A DNA stretch of 64,000 bases. It comes from Hygrocybe punicea (taxonomy: Eukaryota; Basidiomycota; Agaricomycetes; Agaricales; Hygrophoraceae). This document shows, piece by piece, positions 38,775 to 50,562 of the stretch; the stretch's first letter is position 1; each line of letters opens with the position of its first letter. Where the stretch lies: the NCBI GenBank assembly GCA_963556145.1, contig OY744465.1, forward strand, positions 1,116,001 through 1,180,000, given 5' to 3'. The notes beneath the pieces were generated by a model. That model was given only the letters and a program-made list of their open reading frames with translations. It had not been told where the DNA came from and did no database searches. Both the position numbers and the translations under genes were made by a program.

Positions 38775-41700
38775 ATGGCTCCACGCAAGAGTGCAGCTCC
38801 AGGTCATTCTCATGTTGGTCCTTTACGTGCCAGTGGTGCTGGCGAAGCCAACTTGAACTCCAACACCGGCACTTGGGCTAGTCCTTTACCACAAGCTCCA
38901 AAAACAAGTACAGGATTGGAAGGCTTGCGTGATAAAGGTCCGTCTTCCCACTGACTAGTCCCAGATTAAATAACTGAGTTTCCATAGAAAACGAACCTGT
39001 TCTACGTCACTCTGACCATTCATCAAAGGGTACAGGTGGTCTTTAATGGCTTCAAATCGTATCAGATTGTGTGACGTGAAAGAGCGGGACTAGGAAATGC
39101 AAAAATGCACAATTTGACGACATCCCGGCATCAACCGTCGAAAACCCTATGGCCCCTCCACCAAAGACCAAGAAAGGTCGCACTCAAAAGGTGAGTATAG
39201 CATTGCATTGCATTCACTGTATCGGTCTGAACCAGGTTATTGCTACCAAGGGAATTGCTGTGGAATGTGGACAGCAGGCCCCGTTGTCAATTCCTTTGCC
39301 TGTCCAGCAACCTGTCCGCATTGTACCTCCTGGTACAGAACCAGTGCTACGAAACGATTCCTATCAGTTTGGTTTCAACCCTCCTCCAGCGCTGTCTGCT
39401 CCCTCCTCCGAAAGCTGTCCTCATTCACCGAGTTCTCATAATTCTGGAGTGGGAACCTTGCAAGGACCTGGAAGGTAGGCTGCCTCTCATAATCAGTGAC
39501 AGTTTTATGACGCTGTCTGTAGACAACGTGCCTCGGTGTCAGTTCCTTTGCCCGCCCGGCAACCTGAACCAGCGGGATGAAATGATTCCTATCAGTTTGG
39601 TTTCAACCCTCCTCCAGCGCTGTCTGCTCCTTCCTCCGAAAGCTGTCCTCATTCGCTGAGTTCTCATAATTCTGGAGTGGGAACCTTGCAAGGACCCGGA
39701 AGGTAGGCTGCCTCTCATAATCAGTGACAGTTTTATGACGCTGTCTGTAGACAACGTGCCTCGGTGTCAGTTCCTTTGCCCACCCGGCAATCTGAACCAG
39801 CGCTATGAAATGATTCCTATCAGTTCGGTTTCGACTCTCCTCCAGTGCTGTCTGCTGTGTTATCCGAAAGTCGTTCTCATTTGCCAAGTCTTCATGCTTC
39901 TGGAGTGGGAACCTATCAAAGGCCCAGAAGTGCTAGGTTGGTAGCCTCGCTATTTAGTGACAATCTTTTGATGTTCCCATAGGTGTCCACCAACCATTGA
40001 TCCTCTCCTTTTGATGGGCAACTCTGCTGTACATCTTCAATGCCATATAGGTCGAGACGTAACCGGCCCTCGATATGCAAACAACCTTTCACCCTTGAGA
40101 GACCATAACTATAACCATGCCAATGCCGATACTAACGCTGTCAATCGTAGGTTAGTTTTATCTGAAGAGGAATCACCAATCCGCCCCCAAATGTATTCGG
40201 CAACTAATGACCTTTATGATGCTGACTCTGACAATATTAATCGTGACATTACCGATATTCATGTCACTAACGACATTCATCACGACACTCACGGCCATTC
40301 GATCAACTCTAATGACATCCATCATGACATTCATGACTATGCAATCAATGACCAGAACCGTTATTCTGAAGAAAACTTAGGTATATTGTCATTTTTGCGC
40401 CATTTTTTTACTTTCTTACTGTACCCCACCGCCAGAATTTGGCCAGGTACCCTCTGGAAATGAAAATGCTACCGAAAACTCACTCAGGACACCAGCTGTG
40501 AATAATCACGTAAATGATGTGTGTTCCTCTTAATTTTGCGCTGTGCCCATTGATATATAGTATTTTAGTCGGATATGGAGGATGACTCTTATGATGTTGT
40601 TGCTGACCATCACCGGCGAAATCGTGCACCTAAGCCACCCAATGCCCATCAACTTCGTGCAATCCAGGAATCTGGCCAACAAGACGATGACAATGCCATG
40701 ACTGATTCTGAAGCCGAAGTTGAAAGCAACAATGAATCTAGAACTAGGCCGAAGGCCAAACGACACTCCCACAAAGCCTACAGTAAAACATCAACTAACC
40801 CAAAGAGATATCGTTTCTATCTGTTGCGGTGGAGGAAAGTCCTTGACAACGCAAAGGCGCGCTTTCGAAAATGGATGACAATCAAATGCGCATTCCCAAA
40901 CCCCTCAAATGAAGGTCATCGTGAGACTGCGGCCAAGTGCATTGCTGATGCCCTACTTGAATATGAAAGAAAAGGTGGCCGAGTGGAACAAGGTAAGATT
41001 GACCGTCAATTTTTGAACATGAGTTCTGATTTTTCGCAGGATTTTATCCCGAGCACGAAAGTGATATGATTGCTTATGTGAGTATTCAAAGTTCACATAT
41101 GAGATATTGTCCAATTTGTAATACAGCTCTTTAGCGATCGTTCAACATTTCGCGGTGAAATCAAGTCAAGGGCTAAAGCCATTGTAGAATCTCGCTACCC
41201 TCTATTCCCAACAGAAACTGTCCCTGGACAGATGGAATATCTAGCCGCTGTTTCGGCAAATGTCAAGTGGTTGGTGGATAAAGGATTCTTTCTTCAAGGC
41301 GAACACAAAGACAGCCAGGTGCGGAGTAGCTTAGAAAGATAAATGGCTTTCATTCACTTTTTCTGTAGGGCAAGACAAACAATCTGGCGCATTCGGCCAT
41401 TATCGAACTAATTCAAAATTTCTATGGCCCCTCGAAGCTAGCATCATTGTTTCCAGAAGATTTCGAACGGGAAGTCCCTTGTGGTGCTGTTGCACTTGTT
41501 GCAACTGCGGTACGTTCTTATTCGTATACTCTACTCTAGCTCAACATTTGTTACAGATAAAATGTATTCTCAATGCCTACGCGAACGGATATTATGATGA
41601 GAAACACGAATTCTCCGAGGATGCTTACATAGAACATTACGAGGCGATCTGGAGACTCATCGAGTCTTTGAAAGCAAACCTGTATCACTGGGGAAAATTT

Positions 41701-41845
41701 TGTGCAGCCTGGAGGCAGTGGGCTGAAAATGCCAAGTGAGTGATGCATGAGTGCGGTGTCATCCCTCTAATATACTTTGAACAGGACTCACAATGGCATG
41801 GAAAGGCATCACGCAGACAATGGAATGGTGTTGGTCTTGGACTGA
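38775..41845 (+). CDS. DUF6532-like protein with triplicated internal exon
   Basis: A multi-exon gene ending in a domain I recognise as the DUF6532 type, widespread in agaricomycete genomes and often near transposons. The 5' part starts at MAPRKSAAPGHS (38775), with a second candidate start MAPPPKTKKGRTQK at 39149. Middle exons around 39238-39910 are three tandem copies. The C-terminal exons (40575-41845) read KRYRFYLLRWRKVLDNAKAR, SRAKAIVESRYPLFPTETVP, NNLAHSAIIELIQNFYGPSK, CILNAYANGYYDEKHEFSED, YEAIWRLIESLKANLYHWGK and end GMVLVLD. Introns of the last part (40993-41039, 41078-41125, 41320-41369, 41512-41557, 41736-41785) keep one frame without stops. The function of the domain is unknown. 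Exact 5' exon structure is uncertain. Confidence 0.72.
39288..39990 (+). repeat. Tandem exon-intron triplication, 228-bp period
   Basis: CCTCGGTGTCAGTTCCTTTG occurs at 39531 and again at 39759 (228 bp apart). A related, slightly longer first unit lies upstream (from about 39288). Each unit contains an exon-like stretch ending GGAACCTTGCAAGGACC(T/C)GGAAG followed by an intron starting GTAGGCTGCCTCTCATAATC and ending CTGTCTGTAG. The third unit is more diverged. Confidence 0.82.
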
Positions 41846-42022
41846 GAAAGGGACTGGTGTTTAAGAATTGTGCCGCCGTGTTGTAGTTAGTTTTAATCTG
41901 ATAACCCTTTAACTGCGACAATCAAGGATGGAGCAATATATATATAATATATAAAATAATACAGGTGCTCGTGTTCACTAGGCTAGAGAACACTAGATAG
42001 CGCTATACAGAGGTTGGCGCGC

Positions 42023-42630
42023 TGTAGAGGCTCCGGACCCTCTAGACCCGAATCCTCTTCATATCCCACTTCATCCCCATCCAGTCCCATTCACGTAACG
42101 TCGATTCCGCCCGATTCCGGTCCTTTCCGTCGATTCCGGTCCGGATTCTGCCTCTGGAATCGTTCATACTCAAGATGCGATGTCTCTAATGACCCGGAAT
42201 CAGTATGTATATAGTTACATATGATATATCTTCGTTTCCCGTTACTTAGTACATAGCATCATTCCTCCTATACTCCACTCCACTCCTCTCCTATCAGTTA
42301 CAGCCTTCGGTTGTAGTACATAGTTACTACAGCACAGGATCTCTCCCAGTAGTATAAAAGATGTACCCTTATACTACAACCATATCATATCCCATCATAT
42401 AGAAAATACAGGTTATCGCTCCCCTTCAGTTCTGTTTCTTAGTCCTCGCTTCGTATCGTCTCCATATTAGTCTTCGTACTCCACTCCCTTCACTTCCCCT
42501 CTGATCCGGAACCCCGGATTCAGGTTGGATTGACTAGACTACATAGACACTAAACTCCTCTGATCACTTCTTAGCTGATCACCCTTTCTGTAGATTCCCA
42601 TTTGGGTCTACAACAGAACTCGCCGTCACA
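42023..42630 (+). repeat. 5' LTR (608 bp)
   Basis: Contains TATAAAAG at 42353-42360, a likely TATA box that sets plus as the sense strand. Confidence 0.88.
42353..42360 (+). promoter_or_regulatory. TATA box of retrotransposon LTR
   Basis: TATAAAAG preceded by CCCAGTAG, present in both LTRs at equivalent positions. Confidence 0.6.
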
Positions 42631-42828
42631 ACTGGAGCCCACCGCGAGGAATTTATTTCTTTTGTCTTTTCATACCCTCCCCACCGTCGGGTTGGACTTT
42701 CATGATGTTCCTCTTTTGTTCCCGACTCTAATCGCTCAGCCCCGCTTACGACTTCGACCCCTTCCTCGTACCTCCCCGACCCGACCCGCTTCCCGATTTG
42801 GAAATTCCCCGATATGACGCACAGATTG

Positions 42829-44521
42829 ATGCCTCTCCGAGGTGATCGTTCAGCCCCGACGTTTCATGGTGACGAACACGACCTTCCGCTTCTTTGACAA
42901 AATTGACATGCTCGGCTCCGACTGTGGACTCACGGACACTATGAAGATTCGCTATACGCTCCGGTACCTCAATAACGACGATTACGAACTTTGGTCTACC
43001 CTACCCGCCGCTTCAGCAAAGGACTTCATCGCTTTCCGACGTGCCGTTTTCGCCTTCTATCCCGGTGCCACGGACAGTATTCGGTATACAATCGCGGATC
43101 TTGATCAATTGATTAGACGACAATCGGCTTATGGTATAGAAAACAAGATGGACTTAGGACAGTATTTCCGGGACTTCATACGCATATCCGGAGTACTATA
43201 CGACAACGGCTGTTTATCGGACAAGCAGTGGAATGAGTATTTTGCCAACGGATTTGACTCAGATCTTCATCAACGTGTTGAAGAACGACTCCATTACCTT
43301 CTTCCCAGTCATTACCATGACGATCCGTACCCGGTTGATATTTTCCACGACGCCGCGTTATTTCTCCTTTCCGGTTGCCATTCCGTTCCGGAATCCGTTG
43401 TCACTGCAGCCCCCGTTGCCATTTCCAGTCCCGATTCCGGTCCCGCTCCTGCACCTGTCACAGTCATTTCACCTCTGGAACAGATCCCGTCCTTGATCCC
43501 GTCCTCGATCCCATCCTCGATCCCGCCCACTGTCGTTCGTTCCGTCCCCCACGTTCATTCCGGTCCTTCGTATACTCCGTCCCCGTCATTGTGTTCCCCG
43601 TCCCCGTCCATTCCGGTGCCCGTCGAGACCGTCATTTGTTTACAGGTTTTGTCGTCCAGTCCCGTGTCGCCCCCGTCCGATCCCACTCCCAATTTATCGA
43701 TGCCGGTCAACGATTTATCCATTCCGTTTCCTATTTCGTCCCCGTCATCTCCGGTTTCGTACCCTCCGGTTTCCGTCCACGAACTCGTACCAGACCCGCT
43801 CCAATTGTCATCGGATTCTCCAGAAATAGACATTCTGTCCCCGATATTGTCGCCATATTGTCCTCCGTCACCGTCTACTGAGATTCCATCGACTTTGGTT
43901 GAGTATTCCGTACCCGTTCCCATTCCGGACCCCATTCCTCCCCTTTTATTTGATTTCGATTCCGGTTCTGATTCCGTTATGTCGACCCCTTCGTTCCCAG
44001 TTCCCCTCATCGTTTCTGCTCCCGTATCGTTGTCGGTTCTGTCTTCGCCCGCTTGGGGCACCCTGTCGTTTTTAGACCCGTCACGCGGCACACCCGTTAT
44101 ATGGGATCGTGTTGGTGTCGGCACTCCGGTTCTCGATTTTATTTTATTTCTTGTTTCCGTTTTCATTCTACTTTGTCATCGCATTTTGGACCTCCGCCCC
44201 CTCGACACCTTGCTCAAATATTTGCAAGAAGTTCTCCGCCTCCTCTCGTCGTTCCGCCTCCGACCTTCTTTCAGAAACTCTTGTGGGGATGTAGACCCGT
44301 TTCCATCTCCTATTTTTGCGTTTTCGTCTTCCGTTCCGCTTTCCGTTCCCGTTCCCGTTTCTTGTTTATTTATATTTTCATTTCCATTTCTAGTTCTCTT
44401 TGTTTCCCGTCCTTTCTGGACCTGTTTCGTTTCCGTTGTATTCCGGTCCCGTCCTCCTCCTCGACCCCCAGATTCCGGTTATCTTATCTCATCATTCCGT
44501 TTCCCTCTTTTGCGTTTATAG
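42829..44521 (+). pseudogene. Gag-like ORF of the LTR element, frameshifted near its start
   Basis: The natural start appears to be MPLRGDRSAPTFHG at 42829, a motif common at the N-terminus of basidiomycete Gypsy gag proteins, but that frame stops at 42895. A one-base shift near 42888-42892 joins it to a 559-codon frame (42842-44521) containing DKIDMLGSDCGLTDTMKIRY, DDYELWSTLPAASAKDFIAF and LYDNGCLSDKQWNEYF, a capsid-like helical gag region (residues about 15-180). The rest is Pro/Ser-rich and then hydrophobic, with no zinc knuckle. Gag would bind and package element RNA. It ends 73 bp before the convergent antisense gene. Confidence 0.7.
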
Positions 44522-45884
44522 TTTTATTATGTACTCTATTTTTCTTTATGTACATTGTCCCGCATTCCGTTTTCCCTTTCCGTCCGTTCCCTTTTATTCC
44601 CTTCTCCCTTCGTCGAGTTTGGTGTCGATTAGGTCGAGTTGACCCAGGATATGGGCCTGGTTCGCGCGTAGTCGATTTAGCTCCTTCGTCCAACGGGTTA
44701 GCTTGGTGTGGACCTCCGCGATGTATTCAGAAAGGCCGTCCGCGATTGTCGATATCTCCCTTTGCGTTTCCGTCGCCATCTTGCGTACTGCCCGGACGTG
44801 GTCGTTGATTCTGGCTCCGATCCACGGGTGCTTGAACGGATTCCCTCGCCTCCCATCGTCCCGCTCCGATTCCGTATCCGGTTTGACGTTGGTCAACGTC
44901 CGCTTACTCGTCGACGCCTCTCCGGTCCGCAACCTAGGCTTCCTCACGGGCTTTGGTATCTTCTTCGCGACGACCTTTCTCTTCGGACTACCTGCCTTCG
45001 CCTTCCCTTTCCTTTCCGCTTTTCTGGATCCAGTGGCCAGTCCCTTCGTCAACAATCCGCAACGTCATTTAAGTCTTTTGCACCGATCGCACGCATATCC
45101 CTCGATTCCGCGACAAACCGCGTTGGCGGTCACGCACGCATCGCATTGCCGGATCCGGAACGACTGCATGTACTACGGATTAGTTAGGCACCATGGATAT
45201 ACGAGTCCGCGAAATATCACTTACCCCCGGAATCTTTCCCTTCGGTTCCGCGTCCTCGTTCCCGCTCGCATTCGAGAAATCGTTGCCGCTGTTGTAGTCC
45301 CCGTGAACGGTCTCGTCGTCCCGGGTGACCCTCTTATCCCGGTTGAGCTTTTTGTTTTTGATCGCGTTCAGTACTTGGAGTCTTTCGTATTTTCGAAGTT
45401 GCTGATTGGACCAGGTGTCCTCCTTGTCCTCGCTTCCGTGATCGCTGGTTTGTGCAGTCTCCTCCCGGTCCCTTTCCGCGGCTGCATCAGCCTCCCTTTT
45501 TGCTGCCTCTGCCGCCTTCACCCTTTCCGCCTCCTCAACCCGTTGTTTCCTCGCTTCTTCCTCCTTTTCCTCCTGCAACCGTACAGTTTCCCGACACCTC
45601 ACCTCTTTCCGTTCCCGTTCGTAGTCTTCCCAGCTCCGCAACCACTCCTCGACCTCCACCACCATCTCTCCGCCCATCGAGAAATCCTTCGGTTCCGTCA
45701 CGTCAATTCCGTTGTCCCGGATTTCCGTCAAGATTCCTCTGTAGTTCCGCTGTCGGGTATCGTTAGTCTGTGCCGTTTATGGGAACAGGATCTCTTACCA
45801 TGGCCCGTCGTCGTCTCACCACCCATTGCCGTGCTTCATTCTCGAATCCGTCACGTACGATATCGATTCCGGCTGCGTCGACTT

Positions 45885-45892
45885 CTAGTAAC
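45885..45892. other. Target-site duplication CTAGTAAC (left of hAT copy B)
   Basis: Identical to 47178-47185. Confidence 0.9.
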
Positions 45893-47177
45893 TAGTGATG
45901 GGGAAGTTCGGTTCGGTCCGGCTTTTGGCCTTTTTGCCCCAAACCAAAACCGAACGGTTCGGTTCCTACCAAAAAATCCCAAACCGAAACTGAAACCGAC
46001 GTAAACGGTTTACGTTGGTTTGGTTTCGGTCCAGACGCGGTCTGAACCGCGAACCGCGTGGGCTGGGGGCCCTCCCTCCCATCTGACCTCGCAAGAGCGC
46101 TGCACACGTCAATCGACGTGGCTAGCCTCATTACGAGGTGGGATTGGGGGTTGGTGGGCTGCACGGCCCTGTCCTAGCGAAACACACGCGTCAAACGCGT
46201 GTGTTCCGCCTCGGCTGTTGTCGATTGGGTGTGGTGGTGGTGGTGGTGATGCCCCGACGCGTCAGACACGTTGTGCACGCGACGACGGGCGTGTTGGCCC
46301 CGCGTTGGTCCTGCGTTGGTTGTTTTCGGCGAGCGCGTGGTGGTGGCGTACGGGCCTCTCCGCGTGGGTGTCCCGACGCGTCATGCGTGTTGTACACATG
46401 CGGCGGGCGGGTTGACCCCGCGTTGGCCGCATTGGTGTTGCATGGTGGTGGTTGTGGTGGTGGTGTTGCATGGTGGTGGTGGTGTTGTGCCGCGTTCCGT
46501 TATATACAAATAAAATCAATAAAAGAAAGAATAAAAATAACATACCACGAAGGAGCGGGGGTGGATGCACCACCCCCCGCCGCTCGTTCCACCTCTCTGA
46601 CTCCCACTCCACCCTGTTCACGTTCGTTTGCGTGCGCGCGCGTCTTGAACACGTTGTTGTTGGCGTCCGACGTGGCGGTCCTGGTGGTTGTAGCGGTCCT
46701 GGTGGTTGCGGCCGTCGTGGTGGCAATCGTCGTCATCGTCGTAGTGGTGGTGGTGGTGGCCGTGGTGGTAGTGGTGGTGATGGCCGTGGTGGCCGTTGAC
46801 TGTAACTTGCTACTGTTAGTGTCGAATAAAAAAAATAAAAAAATAAACAAAGCATAGGTGGGCAGCAGGGAGTACCCTGCCACGTTTGGTCCACCTCGGG
46901 TGCTCCGTCGTCCTCGTTTGGCGTACGTTGTGGGCATTCTTGGTGGTTGCAGAAGTGTCTTGGTGACTTTGGAAGTCAGCCAAGTGGCCGACTTGCGAAT
47001 ATCGGTTTGCGGTTCAAACTCAGTTTGAAACCGTTTCGGCCCGCGGCCAAATCTCCAAACCGGAGACCGAACCGTTCGGTCTCAGCCGAAATTTCCCAAA
47101 CCGAAACCGAAACCGGCGGTTTCGGTTCGGTCTAAACCGGGTTTGGGTCGGTCTGAGACCGAACTTCCCCAACACTA
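45893..47177. mobile_element. hAT-like non-autonomous element, copy B (1285 bp)
   Basis: Ends TAGTGATGGGGAAGTTCGGT and (reverse complement) TAGTGTTGGGGAAGTTCGGT. Perfect 8-bp duplication CTAGTAAC at 45885-45892 and 47178-47185. Largely identical to copy A at 15157-16392 through the outer parts and the GC-rich middle. It differs in the segment about 46590-46860, where GGTGGT-type repeats have changed length. Confidence 0.9.
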
Positions 47178-47185
47178 CTAGTAAC
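47178..47185. other. Target-site duplication CTAGTAAC (right of hAT copy B)
   Basis: Identical to 45885-45892. Confidence 0.9.
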
Positions 47186-47593
47186 TCAGCTACGGCGCTC
47201 TCGAAGTCTTGCCGCATTTCCGCATCGAGAGTATTGAGGAAAGTGTCATATTCCGTCGACATTTGGTGTTGGTGTTTGTTGGGTTTGTTGGGCTTGTTGA
47301 GGTTGTTGTCGAGATTGTTGAAAGTCGCGTTGAAAAGTTTTCTTCTTTGTATTTGTTGCCCCGTCACCTGACCGTTGTTCCTTTATCCAGCCGTTTCGCC
47401 CCACCCTCTTTCAGTAGCTCCGGATCGCCCCTCCCGACGCTTCGATACCCACCGGCTTCGACTCTGCTCACGTTGTACTCCCGTTTCCGTCCGTTTTCGA
47501 CATCGCATCCACTCATTTATTCCCACGACCCCGGTATCTTCGTTATTTCGTATGGATCGACCAGGGATGGTCTCTATCTGAGTCCTGACCGGA

Positions 47594-48201
47594 TGTAGAG
47601 GCTCTGGGCCCTCTAGACCCGAATCCTCTTCATATCCCACTTCATCCCCATCCAGTCCCATTCACGTAACGTCGATTCCGCCCGATTCCGGTCCTTTCCG
47701 TCGATTCCGGTCCGGATTCTGCCTCTGGAATCGTTCATACTCAAGATGCGATGTCTCTAATGACCCGGAATCAGTATGTATATAGTTACATATGATATAT
47801 CTTCGTTTCCCATTACTTAGTACATAGCATCATTCCTCCTATACTCCGCTCCACTCCTCTCCTATCAGTTACAGCCTTCGGTTGTAGTACATAGTTACTA
47901 CAGCACAGGATCTCTCCCAGTAGTATAAAAGATGTACCCTTATACTACAACCATATCATATCCCATCATATAGAAAATACAGGTTATCGCTCCCCTTCAG
48001 TTCTGTTTCTTAGTCCTCGCTTCGTATCGTCTCCATATTAGTCTTCGTACTCCACTCCCTTCACTTCCCCTCTGATCCGGAACTCCGGATTCGGGTTGGA
48101 TTGACTAGACTACATAGACACTAAACTCCTCTGATCACTTCTTAGCTGATCACCCTTTCCGTAGATTCCCATTCGGGTCTACAACAGAACTCACCGTCAC
48201 A
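47594..48201 (+). repeat. 3' LTR (608 bp)
   Basis: Same length and ends as the 5' LTR. About 1.6% divergence by eye. Confidence 0.88.
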
Positions 48202-48772
48202 GCGCTATGTAATGCTACACATCTGATGCACGAAGCTATGTAGACAAGTGTTGGAGATATGTAGACAAGGTGCAGCCTATGCACTGCTCTATAGCACTCT
48301 ATAGCAGTGGCACACAGCTATATCATAGTATATGGCATTCGTGTGACACTGACTAACGCTACCGAAAGGGGGCCTGTGTGTGACGCTATGGCCGCTATAG
48401 GTGCTATAACTCCGCTACACAGCGCTTGCTCACCAATCAAGGTTTGCTGATGGTCGCTCAGCAATGCCGGTTGTCTGCAGAGTAGGGGGTTTCTAAAGAA
48501 AGACATTCTAAACTTGAAGAGACATTCAACGGTTCTTGATGTGACCATGTATAAACCAAAAAGCTTCAAGTTGCCAGAGGGTAGTGAGCTGGTGGCGACC
48601 TTGGGTCCTTGTTGACTCTTCACTTACTAGTACTGATAAGGTTCGGAGGAGTTGGCAGGAATCTTTCAATAGCGGCAACTATATACAACACAAAACGCTT
48701 GCCAGCTAAATGATCATATATATTGCACAACGAGTGATGTGCCAGTGAAATCAGCTCAAGGCCGGAAGATCT
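48202..48772. other. Interval without a supported gene
   Basis: Short palindromic CTATGTAG/GCTATAG words at 48206-48330, and a 101-codon minus frame (48623-48318) that is unrecognised. Confidence 0.4.
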
Positions 48773-49591
48773 TACAGCCATTTGGGTAATTGTTGGCAGT
48801 AACTCAGCTTTTTTCAATCAATTAAGAAATATGGACTTGGTAGAAATTTGAGTGCTCTATTTTGTATCTCATGATGAAGTACTGCATGGATTGAGATGGT
48901 TATAGAGGGAAAGTTGTACTATTTATTGAGGGCTATCAACTCCTGTAATTACATTTGGACCATATTTAATGTATGGTGAGTTATGGATGAAACAAAGGGT
49001 AAACCAGTGCTTTTTGAGACTCAAAATGATATTGTCACATTATGGCATCAAATGAGCTCCTATGAAGAACATTGTAGGGAGACAGTTGTTCATTTTTCCA
49101 AGGGCTAGAAGTACATATACCATGTTTTTCTTTATTTTTGTTCTTTGAGCCAACATATATGATTCTTGTGATATTTTGATTCCAATGCAGACCAATGTAG
49201 TCCAGCTGTCATGTTGGCTCAAAGAACAAAAATAAAGAAAAACACGGTATATGTATTTCTAGCCCTTGGAAAAATGAACAACTGTCTCCCTACAATGTTC
49301 TTCATAGGAGCTCATTTGATGCCATAATGTGACAATATCATTTTGAGTCTCAAAAAGCACTGGTTTACCCTTTGTTTCATCCATAACTCACCATACATTA
49401 AATATGGTCCAAATGTAATTACAGGAGTTGATAGCCCTCAATAAATAGTACAACTTTCCCTCTATAACCATCTCAATCCATGCAGTACTTCATGAGATAC
49501 AAAATAGAGCACTCAAATTTCTACCAAGTACATATTTCTTAATTGATTGAAAAAAGCTGAGTTACTGCCAACAATTACCCAAATGGCTGTA
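48773..49591. mobile_element. Palindromic MITE (foldback), 819 bp, copy 1
   Basis: Arms of about 380 bp (48773-49155 and 49212-49591) are almost perfect inverted repeats around a 56-bp loop. The outer ends read TACAGCCATTTGGGTAATT and its complement. The element interrupts a minus-strand frame that resumes on both sides. No target duplication beyond a TA/TTA is evident. Related to the copy at 55752-56489. Confidence 0.85.
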
Positions 49592-50047
49592 ATTTAAAGC
49601 ACCCAACCACCTTTCACATTTTTCCAATGCTGGTGCTCCTTCGTCAAGTGTGCAAGTGGAGCTGCTACTGGTGCGGCTGTTGATTTGACTAATTTTGGGG
49701 CTGCATGTTGGGCTAGAGACGTTGGCGCTGATTTCGTGGCTGATTTCATTTGCAGGGGTCGATTCCCTGGAGGTGCTGGCCAACCCAGGCGTTTGGTGGG
49801 GCATGGTACAACTGCCGACTTGGCTAAGTTTGGGTGGGTAGAAGTTGTTGGGATTGCTGATTTCATTTGTGGGTGTCGACTCCCTGGAGGTGGACGGCCC
49901 AGACATTGAGACGGTGGTCGACGGCGTGCGGCCGCTGGCTTGACTAAGTTCAGAGCCACATAGTGGGGAGGGACTTTTGATGAAGATTCGGTGGGTTTCA
50001 CTGGCTGGCCCCAAGGGGCAGATGGTGCTTTGGCTTGAGTATGGCAA
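49592..50047 (-). pseudogene. Ser/Thr/Pro-rich minus-strand fragment with internal repeat
   Basis: Open frame with the duplicated motif STSRESTPTNEIS / STSRESTPANEIS about 40 residues apart, and Pro-Lys-Leu/Ile-Ser-Gln repeats. It runs straight into the MITE, so its 3' end is lost. No family recognised. It could be part of a transposon-associated gene. Confidence 0.35.
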
Positions 50048-50555
50048 TCAAGAGTGATCTGCTCAAAATTTTAGATTATGGAGCCACACTGACCTTGAAC
50101 CTAGGCAATAGCTGAATATAAAAAGTAAAAATGGAGCGACCTCTGTAAGATAAAATTTAATCTGGAATAAATGTTATCAATCTCCCATGTTCAAGTAAAG
50201 CAACCAGCTGAAAAGCCGTGATCGGTCAGGGTCCTTTTCCCACCGAATTCCTCAACTGACCTCTGTATAAACCTTATTCTGTGAGGGGGTCGGGACCCCC
50301 CTTACAGATTTAAAAAAATTCTCCATTACCATATATAGGATTTGGCATGATCCATGATCAGGTCACGCCAACCTGGTGCTACAACTCCTCCCTGTCCTTC
50401 AAGATCACTCTACCTGTATATGTCTCACTGAAACAACTCACTACTGGTCTCATGGTCTCATCTATCCATTCTCATCACGGTGGCCACCAGTCGGCCAGAC
50501 AACAACAGGTATGACCCAGCTTTTTTGTCGTTCTTCCATTCTTTGACTGGATGCT
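50048..50555. other. Interval without a supported gene
   Basis: Nothing recognised. An AT-rich part with a CCCCCC/GGGGG tract near 50285-50305. Confidence 0.35.
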
Positions 50556-50562
50556 GCAGGCC

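Larger units (their letters stand above)
44594..47262 (-). pseudogene. Antisense three-exon gene inside the LTR element (acidic coiled coil plus Cys cluster), broken by hAT insertion and one TGA
   Basis: Minus-strand exon 1 starts MSTEYDTFLNTLDAEMRQDF at 47262, is split by hAT copy B (45893-47177) and resumes at 45884 down to 45799. Exon 2 is 45767-45225 and exon 3 is 45172-44594. With the insertion and one target duplication removed, the lengths are 171, 543 and 579 nt, all multiples of three, and the frame runs through AELLEVDAAGIDIV. Exon 2 encodes a long charged coiled coil (REETAQTSD.. WSNQQLRKYERLQVLNAIKN). Exon 3 opens with a cysteine cluster (CDACVTANAVC..YACDRCKRLK), then one TGA (45067-45065), a basic region, and a C-terminal helical part. 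I recognise it as a multi-copy agaricomycete hypothetical-protein family with a CxxC cluster. Possibly a nucleic-acid-binding protein; function unknown. Confidence 0.72.
42023..48201 (+). mobile_element. LTR retrotransposon with gag-like ORF, no pol, and a spliced antisense gene
   Basis: Direct repeats 42023-42630 and 47594-48201 are both 608 bp, start TGTAGAGGCTC and end CCGTCACA (TG..CA). They differ at roughly ten positions, all transitions seen. GCGC flanks both sides (42019-42022 and 48202-48205), a possible 4-bp target duplication. Three bases after the 5' LTR, TGGAGCCCACCGCGAGG (42633) could be a primer-binding site; the matching tRNA is not identified. No clear polypurine tract precedes the 3' LTR. 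The interior (about 5 kb) has a plus-strand gag-like ORF and a minus-strand three-exon gene, but no protease, reverse transcriptase, RNase H or integrase motif. A hAT-like element is nested in it. It is probably a non-autonomous Gypsy-type derivative. Confidence 0.85.

Noticed and set aside
42842..48201. Reverse transcriptase, integrase or protease in the LTR element
   Set aside because: Looked for YxDD-like, DDE/HHCC and D(S/T)G contexts on the plus strand; none found in an open frame.
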